Assembly (NCBI RefSeq): GCF_023243045.1
Contig: NZ_JALKFX010000025.1
Location: 1-51,962 of the forward strand
Length of the DNA stretch: 51,962 bases
From: Frankia sp. AgB32
GTDB lineage: Bacteria > Actinomycetota > Actinomycetes > Frankiales > Frankiaceae
Reading direction: 5' to 3'
Shown here: one piece after another, positions 15,500-23,953 of the stretch
Position numbering within the stretch: the first letter of the stretch is position 1
Layout of the letters: every line of letters begins with the position of its first letter
The notes under the pieces: model-generated
Database searches by the model: none
What the model was told of the DNA's origin: nothing
Seen by the model: only the letters and a program-made list of their open reading frames with translations
Made by a program: the position numbers and the translations under genes

Positions 15500-15570
15500 C
15501 CTGCGCGTTGCTGACCTGGCCCGGCACGCGGCGCGGACGGTGGTCCCCGGCCGGGTCGCCACGCCGGGCG

Positions 15571-15588
15571 CGCGGCGGCGCCGCCGCG
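15571..15588. terminator. GC palindrome between convergent genes
   Basis: CGCGGCGGCGCCGCCGCG is a perfect 18-bp palindrome lying between the ends of the GNAT-SGNH gene (15499) and the CDF gene (15596). Its position suggests a shared terminator. It has no loop or T-run, so support is positional. Confidence 0.4.
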
Positions 15589-15595
15589 GCGGCGA

Positions 15596-16801
15596 TCAGC
15601 GGGCGGAGGTGACCCCGGAGCGGCGGGGGCGCCGCCTGCTCGCCCGCTCGCCGGGGGTGCGTGGCGCCGGCGCGCCGGTCCCCGCCGGCGCATCGGGATG
15701 ATCCCCGCGGCGGCTCTCGGCGTCCCGGGCGATGCCGCAGGGGTCGTTCTCACCGGGCGCGCACGGTTCGCATTCCGCTTCGATGGTGACGTGGGTGAGG
15801 CCGTGGCGGGCAGCGAGCATCGACTTGAGCTCGCCGGCGACGACGCGGGCCTGGGCCAGGCTGGGATGGCCGCCGTCGACGCCGTCGGCCGGGTCGAGGT
15901 GGCCGAGGGTGACGTGCACGGAGGCGGCGTGGACCCGGTCGGACAGGCTCCACACGTGCAGGTCGTGCACGTCGAGAACCCGGTCGTCGCGCAGGATGTC
16001 CGCGCGGACCGCGGCGACGTCGAGGCTTTCCGGGGTCTCCTCCAGCAGGACCCGCGACGCGCTGACGAGCAGCCGGGCGCCCTGCGCGGCGATCAGCAGC
16101 GAGATCACCAACGACACCACCGGGTCGAGCCAGTAGGCGCCACCGGTCAGCCAGATCACCGCGCCGCTGGCCGCGACCGCGACCGACACGACGGCGTCGC
16201 CGGCCAGGTGCAGCACCGCGGCACGGGTGTTCAGGTCGGCGTCGCGTTCGCGCACGACCAGCGCGCTCAGCCCGTTGACCAGCGCGGCGAACAGCGCCAC
16301 CGCGACGACGACCGGGCCGTCGACCGTCCCGGACCCGCCCAGGCGGCGCAGCGCCTCCACGGCCAGCAGCGCGGTGACCACCAGGACGGTCGCGGCGTTG
16401 GCCTGCGCGGCGAGCACCGGCCAGCGCACCCCGCCGAAGGTGCGCCGCGCCGACGGTGGCCGGCGTGACAGGCTGATCGCGACGAGGGCGAGCGCGACGC
16501 CGGCGGTGTCGGTGAGGTTGTGCCCGGCGTCGGCGAGCAGGCCGACGGAACCCGCCGCGACCCCGGCGACCGTCTGGCCGACGACAATCGCGAGGTTCAG
16601 CCACGTCGCCAGCCACAGCCGGCGGCGCTGCGACGCCGTCGTGCGCCCGGACGGCACCCCGTGATGATGCCCATGCCCCGCAGCACCATGCCCATGCCCG
16701 GCTCCCGAGCCGTGATCGGCGCCGTGATCGTGCGCGGTGGGCCCCTCGGCGTGGTCGTCATGGAGGTCGGCGGGCGGCCCGGTGCCGTTCGGGGCCGTCA
16801 T
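15596..16801 (-). CDS. Cation diffusion facilitator (CzcD/ZitB-like metal exporter)
   Basis: A 401-residue inner-membrane metal/proton antiporter. Residues 20-48 are a His-rich cytoplasmic N-terminus (HGHGAAGHGHHHG) that can load metal. The TM2 site is in LLADAGHNLTD and the TM5 site in HLAGDAVVS, the HxxxD arrangement of Zn/Cd-type CDF proteins. The C-terminal domain (VHDLHVWSLSDRVHAASVHV) is the usual metallochaperone-like fold, ending in a Cys-containing tail (ECEPCAPGENDPCG). Its ATG overlaps the ArsR stop by 4 bases (ATGA), so the repressor and exporter form one operon. Zn, Cd or Ni are possible substrates. Confidence 0.92.
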   Translation of the reverse strand: MTAPNGTGPPADLHDDHAEGPTAHDHGADHGSGAGHGHGAAGHGHHHGVPSGRTTASQRRRLWLATWLNLAIVVGQTVAGVAAGSVGLLADAGHNLTDTAGVALALVAISLSRRPPSARRTFGGVRWPVLAAQANAATVLVVTALLAVEALRRLGGSGTVDGPVVVAVALFAALVNGLSALVVRERDADLNTRAAVLHLAGDAVVSVAVAASGAVIWLTGGAYWLDPVVSLVISLLIAAQGARLLVSASRVLLEETPESLDVAAVRADILRDDRVLDVHDLHVWSLSDRVHAASVHVTLGHLDPADGVDGGHPSLAQARVVAGELKSMLAARHGLTHVTIEAECEPCAPGENDPCGIARDAESRRGDHPDAPAGTGAPAPRTPGERASRRRPRRSGVTSAR

Positions 16802-17172
16802 GACCCGCTCACCGCCACTCCCGCAAGGTCGGGATCGGGTGCCTCGCCCGCGGCCGGCTCGCCGGTGTGGACGTGGTCGGTGTCGACGGCGAGGACGACG
16901 TCGAGCAGGTCACCGAGGGCGTGGCGCAGCTTGTCGTCGGCGAGTTCGTAGCGCTGCCGGCGGCCCTCCGGGGTGGCGACGACCAGGCCGCAGCCGCGCA
17001 GGCAGGCGAGATGGTTCGACAGGTTCGTGCGGCCCACGCCGAGGATCTCGGCGAGGTCCGACGGGTAGGCCGCGCCGGAACGCAGCACGAGCAGCAGCCG
17101 GGCGCGGGTCGGATCGGACAGCGCGTGCCCGAAGCGAGCCAGCACCTCCGCCGACGACGCGATCGTCACCAT
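16798..17172 (-). CDS. ArsR/SmtB-family metal sensor, CmtR-like
   Basis: A 124-residue winged-helix repressor, first gene of an operon with a CDF exporter. The recognition helix SNHLACLRGCGLVV carries Cys57 and Cys61, at the same positions as the Cd/Pb-binding cysteines of mycobacterial CmtR. In CmtR the third ligand is Cys102 in a C-terminal DTDQPC segment; here the aligned DTDHVH has His100 and His102 instead. Derepression by metal is expected. The altered third ligand suggests a different preference (Zn or another borderline ion), which is inference. An upstream palindrome is the likely operator. Confidence 0.9.
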   Translation of the reverse strand: MVTIASSAEVLARFGHALSDPTRARLLLVLRSGAAYPSDLAEILGVGRTNLSNHLACLRGCGLVVATPEGRRQRYELADDKLRHALGDLLDVVLAVDTDHVHTGEPAAGEAPDPDLAGVAVSGS

Positions 17173-17192
17173 GCCCCGATAGTACAGCCGAT

Positions 17193-17204
17193 GCTGACGT
17201 CAGC
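17193..17204. promoter_or_regulatory. Palindromic operator of the ArsR-CDF operon
   Basis: GCTGACGTCAGC is a perfect 12-bp inverted repeat, extended imperfectly to GATGCTGACGTCAGCGCATC. It lies 21-32 bases before the ArsR start codon. ArsR-family repressors bind such imperfect 12-2-12-type palindromes over the promoter, so this is the probable autoregulatory site. Confidence 0.6.
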
Positions 17205-17235
17205 GCATCCTGAAGTGCCAGGTGAGCGGGCGGGC

Positions 17236-18177
17236 TCAGGCGTCGAACAGGGCGCTGACGGACTCGCCGTTGTGGATGCGGCGGATCGCCTCGGCCAGCG
17301 GCGGCGCCACCGTGAGGACCGTGAGCTGCGGGACCCGCTCGGCCTCGGGCACCGGCACCGTGTTCGTGCAGACGATCTCGACGACCTCCGGCTGGTCGGA
17401 GATGCGCTTGAGCGCACCAGCCGAGAACAGCCCGTGGGTGCACGCCACCCGCACCGAGCGCACGTCGAGCTCGCGCAGCCGCTCCAGCAGCTCCAGCACC
17501 GTGCTGCCCTTGGCAATCTCGTCATCGAGAACGATCACGTCCCGCCCGGCGACGTCACCGATCACCGTGGAGATACTCACCCGGTCATCGGCGAACCGCT
17601 GCTTGGCCCCGGCGGCGACCCCGACCCCGAGGATCCGCGCGAACGCCGCCGCCTCCTTGGCATTACCGAGATCCGGGGACACCACAGTGGTGTTCGACAG
17701 GTCCAGGCGACGGAAGTGCACCGCGAGTTCACGCAGCGCGTGCAGATGGTCCACCGGGACGCTGAAGAAACCGTGGACCTGCGGCGAGTGCAACGTCATC
17801 GCCAGCACCCGGTTCGCCCCCGCGGCGACCAGCAGGTCCGCGACGAGCCGCCCGCCAATGGAGATCCGCGGCGCGTCCTTCTTGTCCGACCGGGCGTAGG
17901 CGTAGTGCGGCAGCACGACCGTGGTGCGCGCCGCCGACGCGCCGCGCGCCGCGTCCAGCATCAGCAGCAGCTCGACGAGGTTCTCCTGCACCGGCGTGAC
18001 CAGCGGCTGGATGAGGAACACGTCGCGCTCGCGGCAGTTCGCCGGAAGCTGGACCTCCAGGCAGTCGTTCGCGAAACGCTGCACCCGCACCCGGTGCAGC
18101 GGCACGCTCAGGTGCGTGCAGATCTCCTCCGCGAGGATGGGATGGGCACTGCCGCTGAAAACGGCGATGTCACGCAC
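17236..18177 (-). CDS. prs: Ribose-phosphate diphosphokinase family protein (Prs-like)
   Basis: A 313-residue protein of the PRPP synthetase fold, which makes PRPP from ribose 5-phosphate and ATP. The N-terminal MRDIAVFSGSAHP (from a GTG start), the region LPHYAYARSDKKDAPRISIG (flexible loop) and HSPQVHGFFSVPVDHLHAL are well conserved. The ribose-phosphate loop reads DVIVLDDEIAKGST, where housekeeping enzymes have VDDMIDTAGT-like sequence, so this belongs to a second actinobacterial group and may be a paralogue. The GTG at 18177 has AGGGAG upstream. It lies between the metal operon and an ABC transporter, with no purine genes nearby. Confidence 0.85.
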   Translation of the reverse strand: MRDIAVFSGSAHPILAEEICTHLSVPLHRVRVQRFANDCLEVQLPANCRERDVFLIQPLVTPVQENLVELLLMLDAARGASAARTTVVLPHYAYARSDKKDAPRISIGGRLVADLLVAAGANRVLAMTLHSPQVHGFFSVPVDHLHALRELAVHFRRLDLSNTTVVSPDLGNAKEAAAFARILGVGVAAGAKQRFADDRVSISTVIGDVAGRDVIVLDDEIAKGSTVLELLERLRELDVRSVRVACTHGLFSAGALKRISDQPEVVEIVCTNTVPVPEAERVPQLTVLTVAPPLAEAIRRIHNGESVSALFDA

Positions 18178-18193
18178 GAGGGCTCCCTGTTCT

Positions 18194-18216
18194 CCGCTGC
18201 CCGGCCCGGGCAGCGG
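18194..18216 (-). terminator. 11-bp GC hairpin before the prs-like gene
   Basis: CCGCTGCCCGG and its exact complement are separated by a single C. On the minus strand it follows the ABC permease (ending at 18297) and precedes the prs-like ribosome-binding site by about 10 bases. It may end the ABC transcript or structure the prs leader. There is no T-run. Confidence 0.5.
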
Positions 18217-18296
18217 ACCGCGGCACGCCGCCCGGGCCACAAGCCGGCCCCGGCGAACGTCCGATTGACACCGGATGCTATCCAGACGACGCCGCC

Positions 18297-19676
18297 TCAG
18301 GTCGCGCGCAACGCGTCGCGGATCGACACCCGCGTCCCCGACCGCTTCACCGCGTTGCCGTAGACCCGGCCGGTCAGCCACACCAGCACCGCGATCAGCG
18401 CGAGGGTCAGCCCGAAGGCGACGAGCACCTGCCACACCGCCACGCTGCCGATACCGATGAGCATCGGCATCAGCACCGGCGCGAACAGCGGAATCATCGC
18501 CATGATCAGAACGAGGCTGGAATCCGGCGACGCCGGCAGCACCGAGATCCCCACCACATAGGGGATGAGGATCGCGGCGATCATCGGGGTGGTGACCCCG
18601 GCGGCGTCCTCCTGCCGGCTCACCAGCGCCCCGGCCGCCGCGAACAGCAGCGCGTACATCGAGAACCCGACCAGGAACCACAGCAGCGCCGACGCGACCT
18701 TCCCGACGGCGATCCCGGCGGGCAGGTCCAGCTCCCCGGTGCCCAGCCCCAACCCGACGCCGACCACCCCGATCAGCAGCAACTGGCCGAGCGCGACCAC
18801 GCCGATCCCGACGACCTTGCCGGCCATCAGCTGCCAGGGCCGCACGACGGCCAGCAGCAGCTCCACCACCCGGCTGCTCTTCTCCTCGATCACACCCTGG
18901 GCGACCTGCGGGCCGAAGGTGAGCAGCGCGATGTAGATCAGGCCACCGGAGAGCAGGCCGAGCAGCAGCCGGGTGCCGTCGCGGTGAGCCCTGGGATGCA
19001 AGGCGTCAACGTCGACGCCGGCCGTCGCGACCGCTCGACCCACCATCGCCGGATCGCCGCCGAGCGCGGAGATCTGCCCCTCCAGCGCCGCCTGCCGAGC
19101 CGCGACGGTCAGCACGGACGCCAGCGAGTCCGGCAGATCCTCCTTGACCGTCACCTGGTAGCCCCCGCCCGCCGCGGTGACACGCACGAGCGCGTCGGCG
19201 TCGCCGTCGAGCACCGCCGCCCGGCCCGCGGCCGCGTCGGTGACGGTCCGGATCCGCACGTCGGTGTCGAGGGAACGCGCGGCCGCCACGATCGAGGCCG
19301 CCTGCCGGCCGTCCGCCGCCGTGACCGCCACCGTCCGCGTCGACGACGACCCGCCGACGGCGTCGAGGATCAGCGTGGTCGCGGCGATCGCGAGCACGAA
19401 CAGCACCGTCGTCACCTGGAACGCCCGCGAGCGCAGCCGCACCGTGATCTCGCGCCGGGCCACCAGCGTCAGAATCCGCCGGGCGTCACCGGAACCGCCG
19501 ACGCCCGTGTCCGCACCGGCCCGCGGGTCGCCGTCCGCCATGTCCGCCGTCACCCCGTCCGCCGTCACCCCGTCCGCCCTGGCCGGTTCGACCGTCACAC
19601 CGTCTGCCGTCGCGGGGACTGCCGGCGTGGCGTCCGGCGTTGGTTGCGCCATCGCAGCGTCCGTCTCCTGGGTCAT
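18297..19676 (-). CDS. ABC-2 type transporter permease (NatB-like)
   Basis: A 459-residue membrane protein: an unusual Ala/Asp-rich N-terminal extension with ADGVT repeats (about residues 1-65), a first transmembrane helix (VTTVLFVLAIAATTLILDAV), a large extracytoplasmic domain (about 110-235) and five or six C-terminal helices. This is the NatB/ABC2_membrane_3 layout of exporters for Na+, lipids or peptides. VAQGVIEEKSSRVVELLLA is the conserved cytoplasmic coupling segment. Its ATG overlaps the stop of the ATPase gene (ATGA), so the two make one transporter. Confidence 0.88.
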   Translation of the reverse strand: MTQETDAAMAQPTPDATPAVPATADGVTVEPARADGVTADGVTADMADGDPRAGADTGVGGSGDARRILTLVARREITVRLRSRAFQVTTVLFVLAIAATTLILDAVGGSSSTRTVAVTAADGRQAASIVAAARSLDTDVRIRTVTDAAAGRAAVLDGDADALVRVTAAGGGYQVTVKEDLPDSLASVLTVAARQAALEGQISALGGDPAMVGRAVATAGVDVDALHPRAHRDGTRLLLGLLSGGLIYIALLTFGPQVAQGVIEEKSSRVVELLLAVVRPWQLMAGKVVGIGVVALGQLLLIGVVGVGLGLGTGELDLPAGIAVGKVASALLWFLVGFSMYALLFAAAGALVSRQEDAAGVTTPMIAAILIPYVVGISVLPASPDSSLVLIMAMIPLFAPVLMPMLIGIGSVAVWQVLVAFGLTLALIAVLVWLTGRVYGNAVKRSGTRVSIRDALRAT

Positions 19677-20671
19677 GACGTGCCGCCGGTGGGGGTGACC
19701 GTCGACTCGGGGGGTGCGGCGGGCGCCGGCACGCTGGCGCCCGGGGTCGCGGCGGCAGCGGGCGGGGGATCGACGGCGCTGACGACGTTGCGGAACAGTT
19801 CCGCCAGGGATGGCCGACGGTGGCGGAACTCCCGCACCGGGCCCGTTGCCAGTGCCGCACGCAGCACCGCCTGGTCGTCGACACCGTCGGCGAGCTCGAG
19901 CAGGGCCGCCGTGCCCTCCCGGCCGCGTACGCGCACGCCGTCGAGGCCGTCGGCCCAGTCCGCGCCGGCCTGGGGCACGTCCACCACGAGCAGCCCGCGG
20001 CCGCCGTCACGCAGCTCCTCGACCGGGCCGCAGGCGACCATCCGGCCGGCGCGCACGATCCCCACCCGATCACACAGCCGCTCCACGAGGTCCAACTGGT
20101 GACTGGAGAACACCACCGGCACCCCGGCGGCGCGCCGCTCACGCAGCACCTCGCTCATCACGTCCACCGCGACCGGGTCCAACCCGGAGAAGGGTTCGTC
20201 GAGGACCAGCACCGCCGGGTCGTGCACCAGCGCCGCGGCGAGCTGCACCCGCTGCTGGTTGCCCAGGCTCAGTTTCTGCACCTCGTCGTCGCGGCGCTCG
20301 GCGACCCCAAGCCGCTCGGTCCAGCTCTGCACGGCCCGGCGTGCCGCCGCCGGGCCGAACCCGTGCAACTGTGCGAGATAGCCAAGCTGCTCGGCGACCT
20401 TCATCCGCGGGTACAGGCCACGTTCCTCGGGCATGTAGCCGATCCGCCGGCGCATCGCCAGGTCCAGCGGCGCACCGTCGTAGCGGACCTCACCGGCGTC
20501 CGCGGCGAGGACGCCGAGGACGATCCGCATCGTCGTGGTCTTCCCGGCGCCGTTGCTGCCCACGAACCCGAACAGCTCACCGGCCCGAACATCGAACGAC
20601 ATCGCGTCCAACGCCACCACGTCGCCGTACCGCTTGGACACCTCGTCTATCACCAGCCGGCCGTCGCCCAT
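19673..20671 (-). CDS. ABC transporter ATP-binding protein (NatA-like)
   Basis: A 332-residue ATPase partner of the adjacent permease. Walker A is GSNGAGKTTTMR, the Q-loop region contains GYMPEERGLYPRM, the signature is LSLGNQQRVQLAAALV, Walker B is VLVLDEPFSGLDP, and the switch His is in SSHQLDLVE. The GNQQ signature and PEERGLYP are typical of NatA. A C-terminal regulatory region of about 110 residues follows, ending in a Pro/Ala-rich tail. First gene of its operon; a palindromic site lies about 160-180 bases upstream. Confidence 0.92.
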   Translation of the reverse strand: MGDGRLVIDEVSKRYGDVVALDAMSFDVRAGELFGFVGSNGAGKTTTMRIVLGVLAADAGEVRYDGAPLDLAMRRRIGYMPEERGLYPRMKVAEQLGYLAQLHGFGPAAARRAVQSWTERLGVAERRDDEVQKLSLGNQQRVQLAAALVHDPAVLVLDEPFSGLDPVAVDVMSEVLRERRAAGVPVVFSSHQLDLVERLCDRVGIVRAGRMVACGPVEELRDGGRGLLVVDVPQAGADWADGLDGVRVRGREGTAALLELADGVDDQAVLRAALATGPVREFRHRRPSLAELFRNVVSAVDPPPAAAATPGASVPAPAAPPESTVTPTGGTS

Positions 20672-21094
20672 GCCACCGCCTTCCCACCGCCACGCCCCAT
20701 GCCCGGTACCGCACGATCCGATCCTCCGTGTCCGGGTTGTTCGGATTATCTTCCTCGGGCTCGGGAGTGTGCTGTGCGCTCAGCCGGGTGGAGCTGTTGT
20801 TTTCCATTTTTTGGGTGGGCGAGGGGCTGACGTCAACACCGTTGATTATCTTGATGATGTCGATCCGCCGGCAGGATTCGCCGACGTCGTCCGACTCCCT
20901 TCAGGGTTGGCGGGGCCGTCCTCCCCCATGCCCACCCTGGGCCGTGACCGGATCGGGGCGCGCTCCCCCGCCGCGCGCCCCTGTGCATCCCACGCTGCGG
21001 ACGCCCTACCCCGCCGCGACAGAAATGTGTCGACCATGCTCCCCCAGGCGGCTCTGCCCGCGACAGGACCTCCGGCGTTGGGCGTGCCGCGCGA
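20672..21094. other. Promoter-containing intergenic region
   Basis: About 420 bases lie between the two ABC operons, both on the minus strand. It holds the promoter region and operator-like site (20832-20850) of the NatA-like gene. The part from 20860 to 21094 lies beyond the end of the next operon (21095) and shows no gene. Confidence 0.5.
20832..20850. promoter_or_regulatory. TetR-type operator-like site, copy 1
   Basis: GTCAACACCGTTGATTATC contains the inverted repeat TCAAC-N3-GTTGA. An almost identical 19-mer (one mismatch) occurs upstream of the next ABC operon at 23786-23804. Such TCAAC/GTTGA palindromes are common TetR-family operators in actinobacteria. It lies 161-179 bases before the ATPase start at 20671. 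Confidence 0.65.
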
Positions 21095-22729
21095 TCAGGC
21101 GGTGGGAAGGTCCCGGCGACGCAGGCCGACGAGACCCGCGGCGGCGAGGGTTGCGGCGAGCAGGCCCAGGACCACCAGCGGGGTCGCGGCGACGGAGCCG
21201 CCGGGCGGCCGGGTGGTGTGCGTGAAGGGCGACACGTCGACCAGCCAGTGACTGAGATTCAGGCCGGAGCCGACGACGCCGAGGAGCAGGCAGCCGGCCA
21301 GCGCCCCCCAGCTGACCGGCCACAGCCGCGGAGCCAGACCGAACAGGGCGAGCGCGAGCGCCGCGAGCACCGCGACGGCGGGCAGCTCGACCGCCGCGGC
21401 GCCCACCGCGTGGGTTGTCTCGCGGCCGACACGGCCGGCGGCCGCGCCGTGGACGAGGCCGGTGACGGTCCCGGCGAGCAGCATCGCGACCGTCGGGCCG
21501 AGCGCCGCGAAGACGAGATGGCTGGCGGCCCAGCGAGACCGGCCGACAGCGGAGGCCAGGACAGCCTCGGCCCGGCCGCTGACCTCCTCGGCACGCAGGC
21601 GTAGCACCGCCTGGATGGCGTAGCCGGCGACGATCATCCCGAGCAGGGACATGACGGTGGCCAGGTAGGCGTCGACCAGTCCCTGACGACCGCCGAGGCG
21701 GGCGAAGGTCTCACGCAGGCCCGGGTTGTCGCCGACCAGATCCGTCACGCCGTTGGCGACGGAACCGAAGACCAGGCCGAGCAGCGCGAACCCGACGACC
21801 CAGGCGGCGAGCAGGCCCCGGTGCAGCCGCCAGGCCAGCGCCCACGGCGACCGGAAGGCCGACGACGCCGCTGGGGGTCCGAGCCGGTCCCCCAGCAGCC
21901 CGGCGCCGAGGTCACGCCGCGCCGACAGCGCGGCGGCCACGGCGACGAGGGCGACGGCGACGCCCGCGGCCACGCCGAACACCCACCAGACGCGGGCTCC
22001 GGACGGTCCGGCGTACGGGTGGACGCGCTGGACCAGCCCGATCGGCGAGACCCACGACAGCCACTCCAGCGCGCCGCCTGGACCGCCGGGTGTGACCGAA
22101 CCGCCACGATCCCCCACGATCCGCGCGGCCCAGGACGCGGCGAGGACGCCGACCGCGATCCCACGCGCAGCCCCGGCGGCCGCCGTGAGCTGGGCGGCCA
22201 CGGCCCCGACGGCGGCGAAGATCCAGCCCGCGGCCGCCCCTTCCAGGCCGACCGCGACGGACCCGGCCACCGGCAGGCCGCGCAGACTCAGCACCACCGC
22301 GGTCACCAGCGCGGTGCCCAGGTTCGCGCCGAACGCGACCACGAGCGCCGCCGCCAGCCCCGCCTGCCGACCGACGGCCGTCGACCCGATCAGCTCCCGC
22401 CGGCCGGCCTCCTCCTCGGCCCGGGTGTGCCGGATGACGACGAGCAGGCTGAGCAGGCCGGAGACGATCGGGAGGAACCCACCGCGCCAGGCGACCAGCT
22501 CACCGAGACTGGAACCGGAAAGCCGACCGTAGAGCGCGGTGAACGTGCCGTTGCGCGCACTGGTCGCCGCGAAACCCGTCCGGTCGGCGGCGGTCGGGTA
22601 CAGGTGGGCGAACGACACCGCCAGGCTGACCGGGATGATGCCGACCGTGTAGATCCAGATCGGCAGCAGCACCCGGTCGCGCCGCAGCGCCAGCCGCGTC
22701 AGCGCGCCGGTTCCCCGCAAGCTGGTCAT
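21095..22729 (-). CDS. ABC-2 type exporter permease (12-TM, actinobacterial)
   Basis: A 544-residue membrane protein with about twelve hydrophobic segments in two halves. The opening [20 protein letters not shown] and [20 protein letters not shown] are characteristic of large actinobacterial exporter permeases paired with a single ATPase and usually a TetR regulator. The loop [21 protein letters not shown] and its second-half equivalent [20 protein letters not shown] are the repeated coupling segments of each half. The ATG at 22729 overlaps the ATPase stop (ATGA). Substrates of this family include antibiotics and lipophilic toxins. Confidence 0.9.
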   Translation of the reverse strand: MTSLRGTGALTRLALRRDRVLLPIWIYTVGIIPVSLAVSFAHLYPTAADRTGFAATSARNGTFTALYGRLSGSSLGELVAWRGGFLPIVSGLLSLLVVIRHTRAEEEAGRRELIGSTAVGRQAGLAAALVVAFGANLGTALVTAVVLSLRGLPVAGSVAVGLEGAAAGWIFAAVGAVAAQLTAAAGAARGIAVGVLAASWAARIVGDRGGSVTPGGPGGALEWLSWVSPIGLVQRVHPYAGPSGARVWWVFGVAAGVAVALVAVAAALSARRDLGAGLLGDRLGPPAASSAFRSPWALAWRLHRGLLAAWVVGFALLGLVFGSVANGVTDLVGDNPGLRETFARLGGRQGLVDAYLATVMSLLGMIVAGYAIQAVLRLRAEEVSGRAEAVLASAVGRSRWAASHLVFAALGPTVAMLLAGTVTGLVHGAAAGRVGRETTHAVGAAAVELPAVAVLAALALALFGLAPRLWPVSWGALAGCLLLGVVGSGLNLSHWLVDVSPFTHTTRPPGGSVAATPLVVLGLLAATLAAAGLVGLRRRDLPTA

Positions 22730-23658
22730 CGCGGTGCCCACGCGGGTGCGTCGCCGCCGCGGTCGTACCGTCCGAGGAACAGCTCCTCCAACGTCGGCGG
22801 CCGGCTCACCAGGCCACGCACGCCGGCCGCAGCCAGCCGGGCCAGCGCGGGGGTGAGCGCGCCCGCGTCCACCTCGAAGGTGATCCGGTCGCCGTCGGCC
22901 GACAGCGCGTGGACGCCGGACAGGCCCGCCAGGCCCGCGGCGGTCGCCGCCGTATCGGCCGTCGCGGTGAGGTCGGCCGTCACGGAGGTCCGGGTGAGGT
23001 GACGCATCTCGTCCAGTGAGCCCGCTTCGACCGTCCGGCCGCCGCGGATGATCGTCACTCGCGCGCACAGCGCCTCGACCTCGGCGAGGATGTGGCTGGA
23101 GAGCAGCACGGTACGCCCGTCCCGGCGCTGTTCCTCGCGGATCACCTCCCGGAACTGCTCCTCCATCAGCGGGTCGAGGCCGCTCGTCGGTTCGTCGAGC
23201 ATCAGCAGCTCGACGTTCGACGCGAGCGCGGCCACCAGCGCGACCTTCTGCCGGTTGCCCTTCGAGTAGGACCGGGCCTTTCTGCGCGGGTCCAGGTCGA
23301 ACCGGTCCAGCAGCTCCGCCCGCCGGCGCGGGTCCAGCCCGCCGCGCAGCCGGCCGAGGAGATCGATCGCCTCGCCCCCGGACAGGTTCGGCCAGAGCGT
23401 GACGTCGCCGGGCACGTAGGCGAGCCGGCGGTGCAGCGCGGTCGCGTCCCGCCAGGCCTCCCCGCCCAGCACGGTCGCCCTCCCCGCGTCCGCCCGCATC
23501 AGCCCGAGCAGGATGCGCAGCGTCGTGCTCTTGCCGGCTCCGTTGGGCCCGAGGAAACCGTGCACCTCACCGACGCGCACGGTCAGGTCCAGCCCGTCGA
23601 GCGCCCGGGTGGCCCCGAACGTCTTGACCAGCCCGTCCGCCCGGATTGCGTCACTCAT
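22726..23658 (-). CDS. ABC transporter ATP-binding protein (drug-export type)
   Basis: A 310-residue ATPase of the CcmA/DrrA type. Walker [13 protein letters not shown], signature [15 protein letters not shown], Walker [14 protein letters not shown] and switch [11 protein letters not shown] are all intact. A C-terminal domain of about 90 residues ([15 protein letters not shown]..., then [13 protein letters not shown]) is the usual DrrA-type regulatory end. It forms an operon with the 12-TM permease. The shared 19-bp operator lies 128-146 bases before its start. Confidence 0.93.
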   Translation of the reverse strand: MSDAIRADGLVKTFGATRALDGLDLTVRVGEVHGFLGPNGAGKSTTLRILLGLMRADAGRATVLGGEAWRDATALHRRLAYVPGDVTLWPNLSGGEAIDLLGRLRGGLDPRRRAELLDRFDLDPRRKARSYSKGNRQKVALVAALASNVELLMLDEPTSGLDPLMEEQFREVIREEQRRDGRTVLLSSHILAEVEALCARVTIIRGGRTVEAGSLDEMRHLTRTSVTADLTATADTAATAAGLAGLSGVHALSADGDRITFEVDAGALTPALARLAAAGVRGLVSRPPTLEELFLGRYDRGGDAPAWAPR

Positions 23659-23785
23659 CGTGCGCCTTGGCCGTCAGATCCTTGTCCGCTCCTTGTCCGC
23701 CCGCTGCCCATGCACCTCGACCGCCCTTCCCGACCGAGACCATACGCGGCGACAGCCCACTGCACATTCGTGTTGGCCGGACGCC

Positions 23786-23804
23786 GTCAACAGCGTTGAT
23801 TATC
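23786..23804. promoter_or_regulatory. TetR-type operator-like site, copy 2
   Basis: GTCAACAGCGTTGATTATC differs from the site at 20832-20850 by one base. It carries the same TCAAC/GTTGA arms and lies in the gap between mftC (ends 23954) and the ABC ATPase start (23658). The repetition before two unlinked ABC operons suggests a common regulator; no TetR gene is in the window. Confidence 0.65.
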
Positions 23805-23953
23805 TAGGTCAGGTTGGTGACCGGGGACGTCGGGACACGACGGTGGAGAGTTCCGGGCGCGTGTCTGCGCAAGCCTGGCGCCGGCCAGGTCCGTCCAGGA
23901 CACACCCGGCCGGGCAGGCAGGCAGGCAGGAACGGCCCAGGACGGTCTCCCGG

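Noticed and set aside
18984-20830. Long plus-strand frames across the NatA/NatB genes
   Set aside because: They are antisense shadows of well-supported ABC transporter genes and have no domain content.
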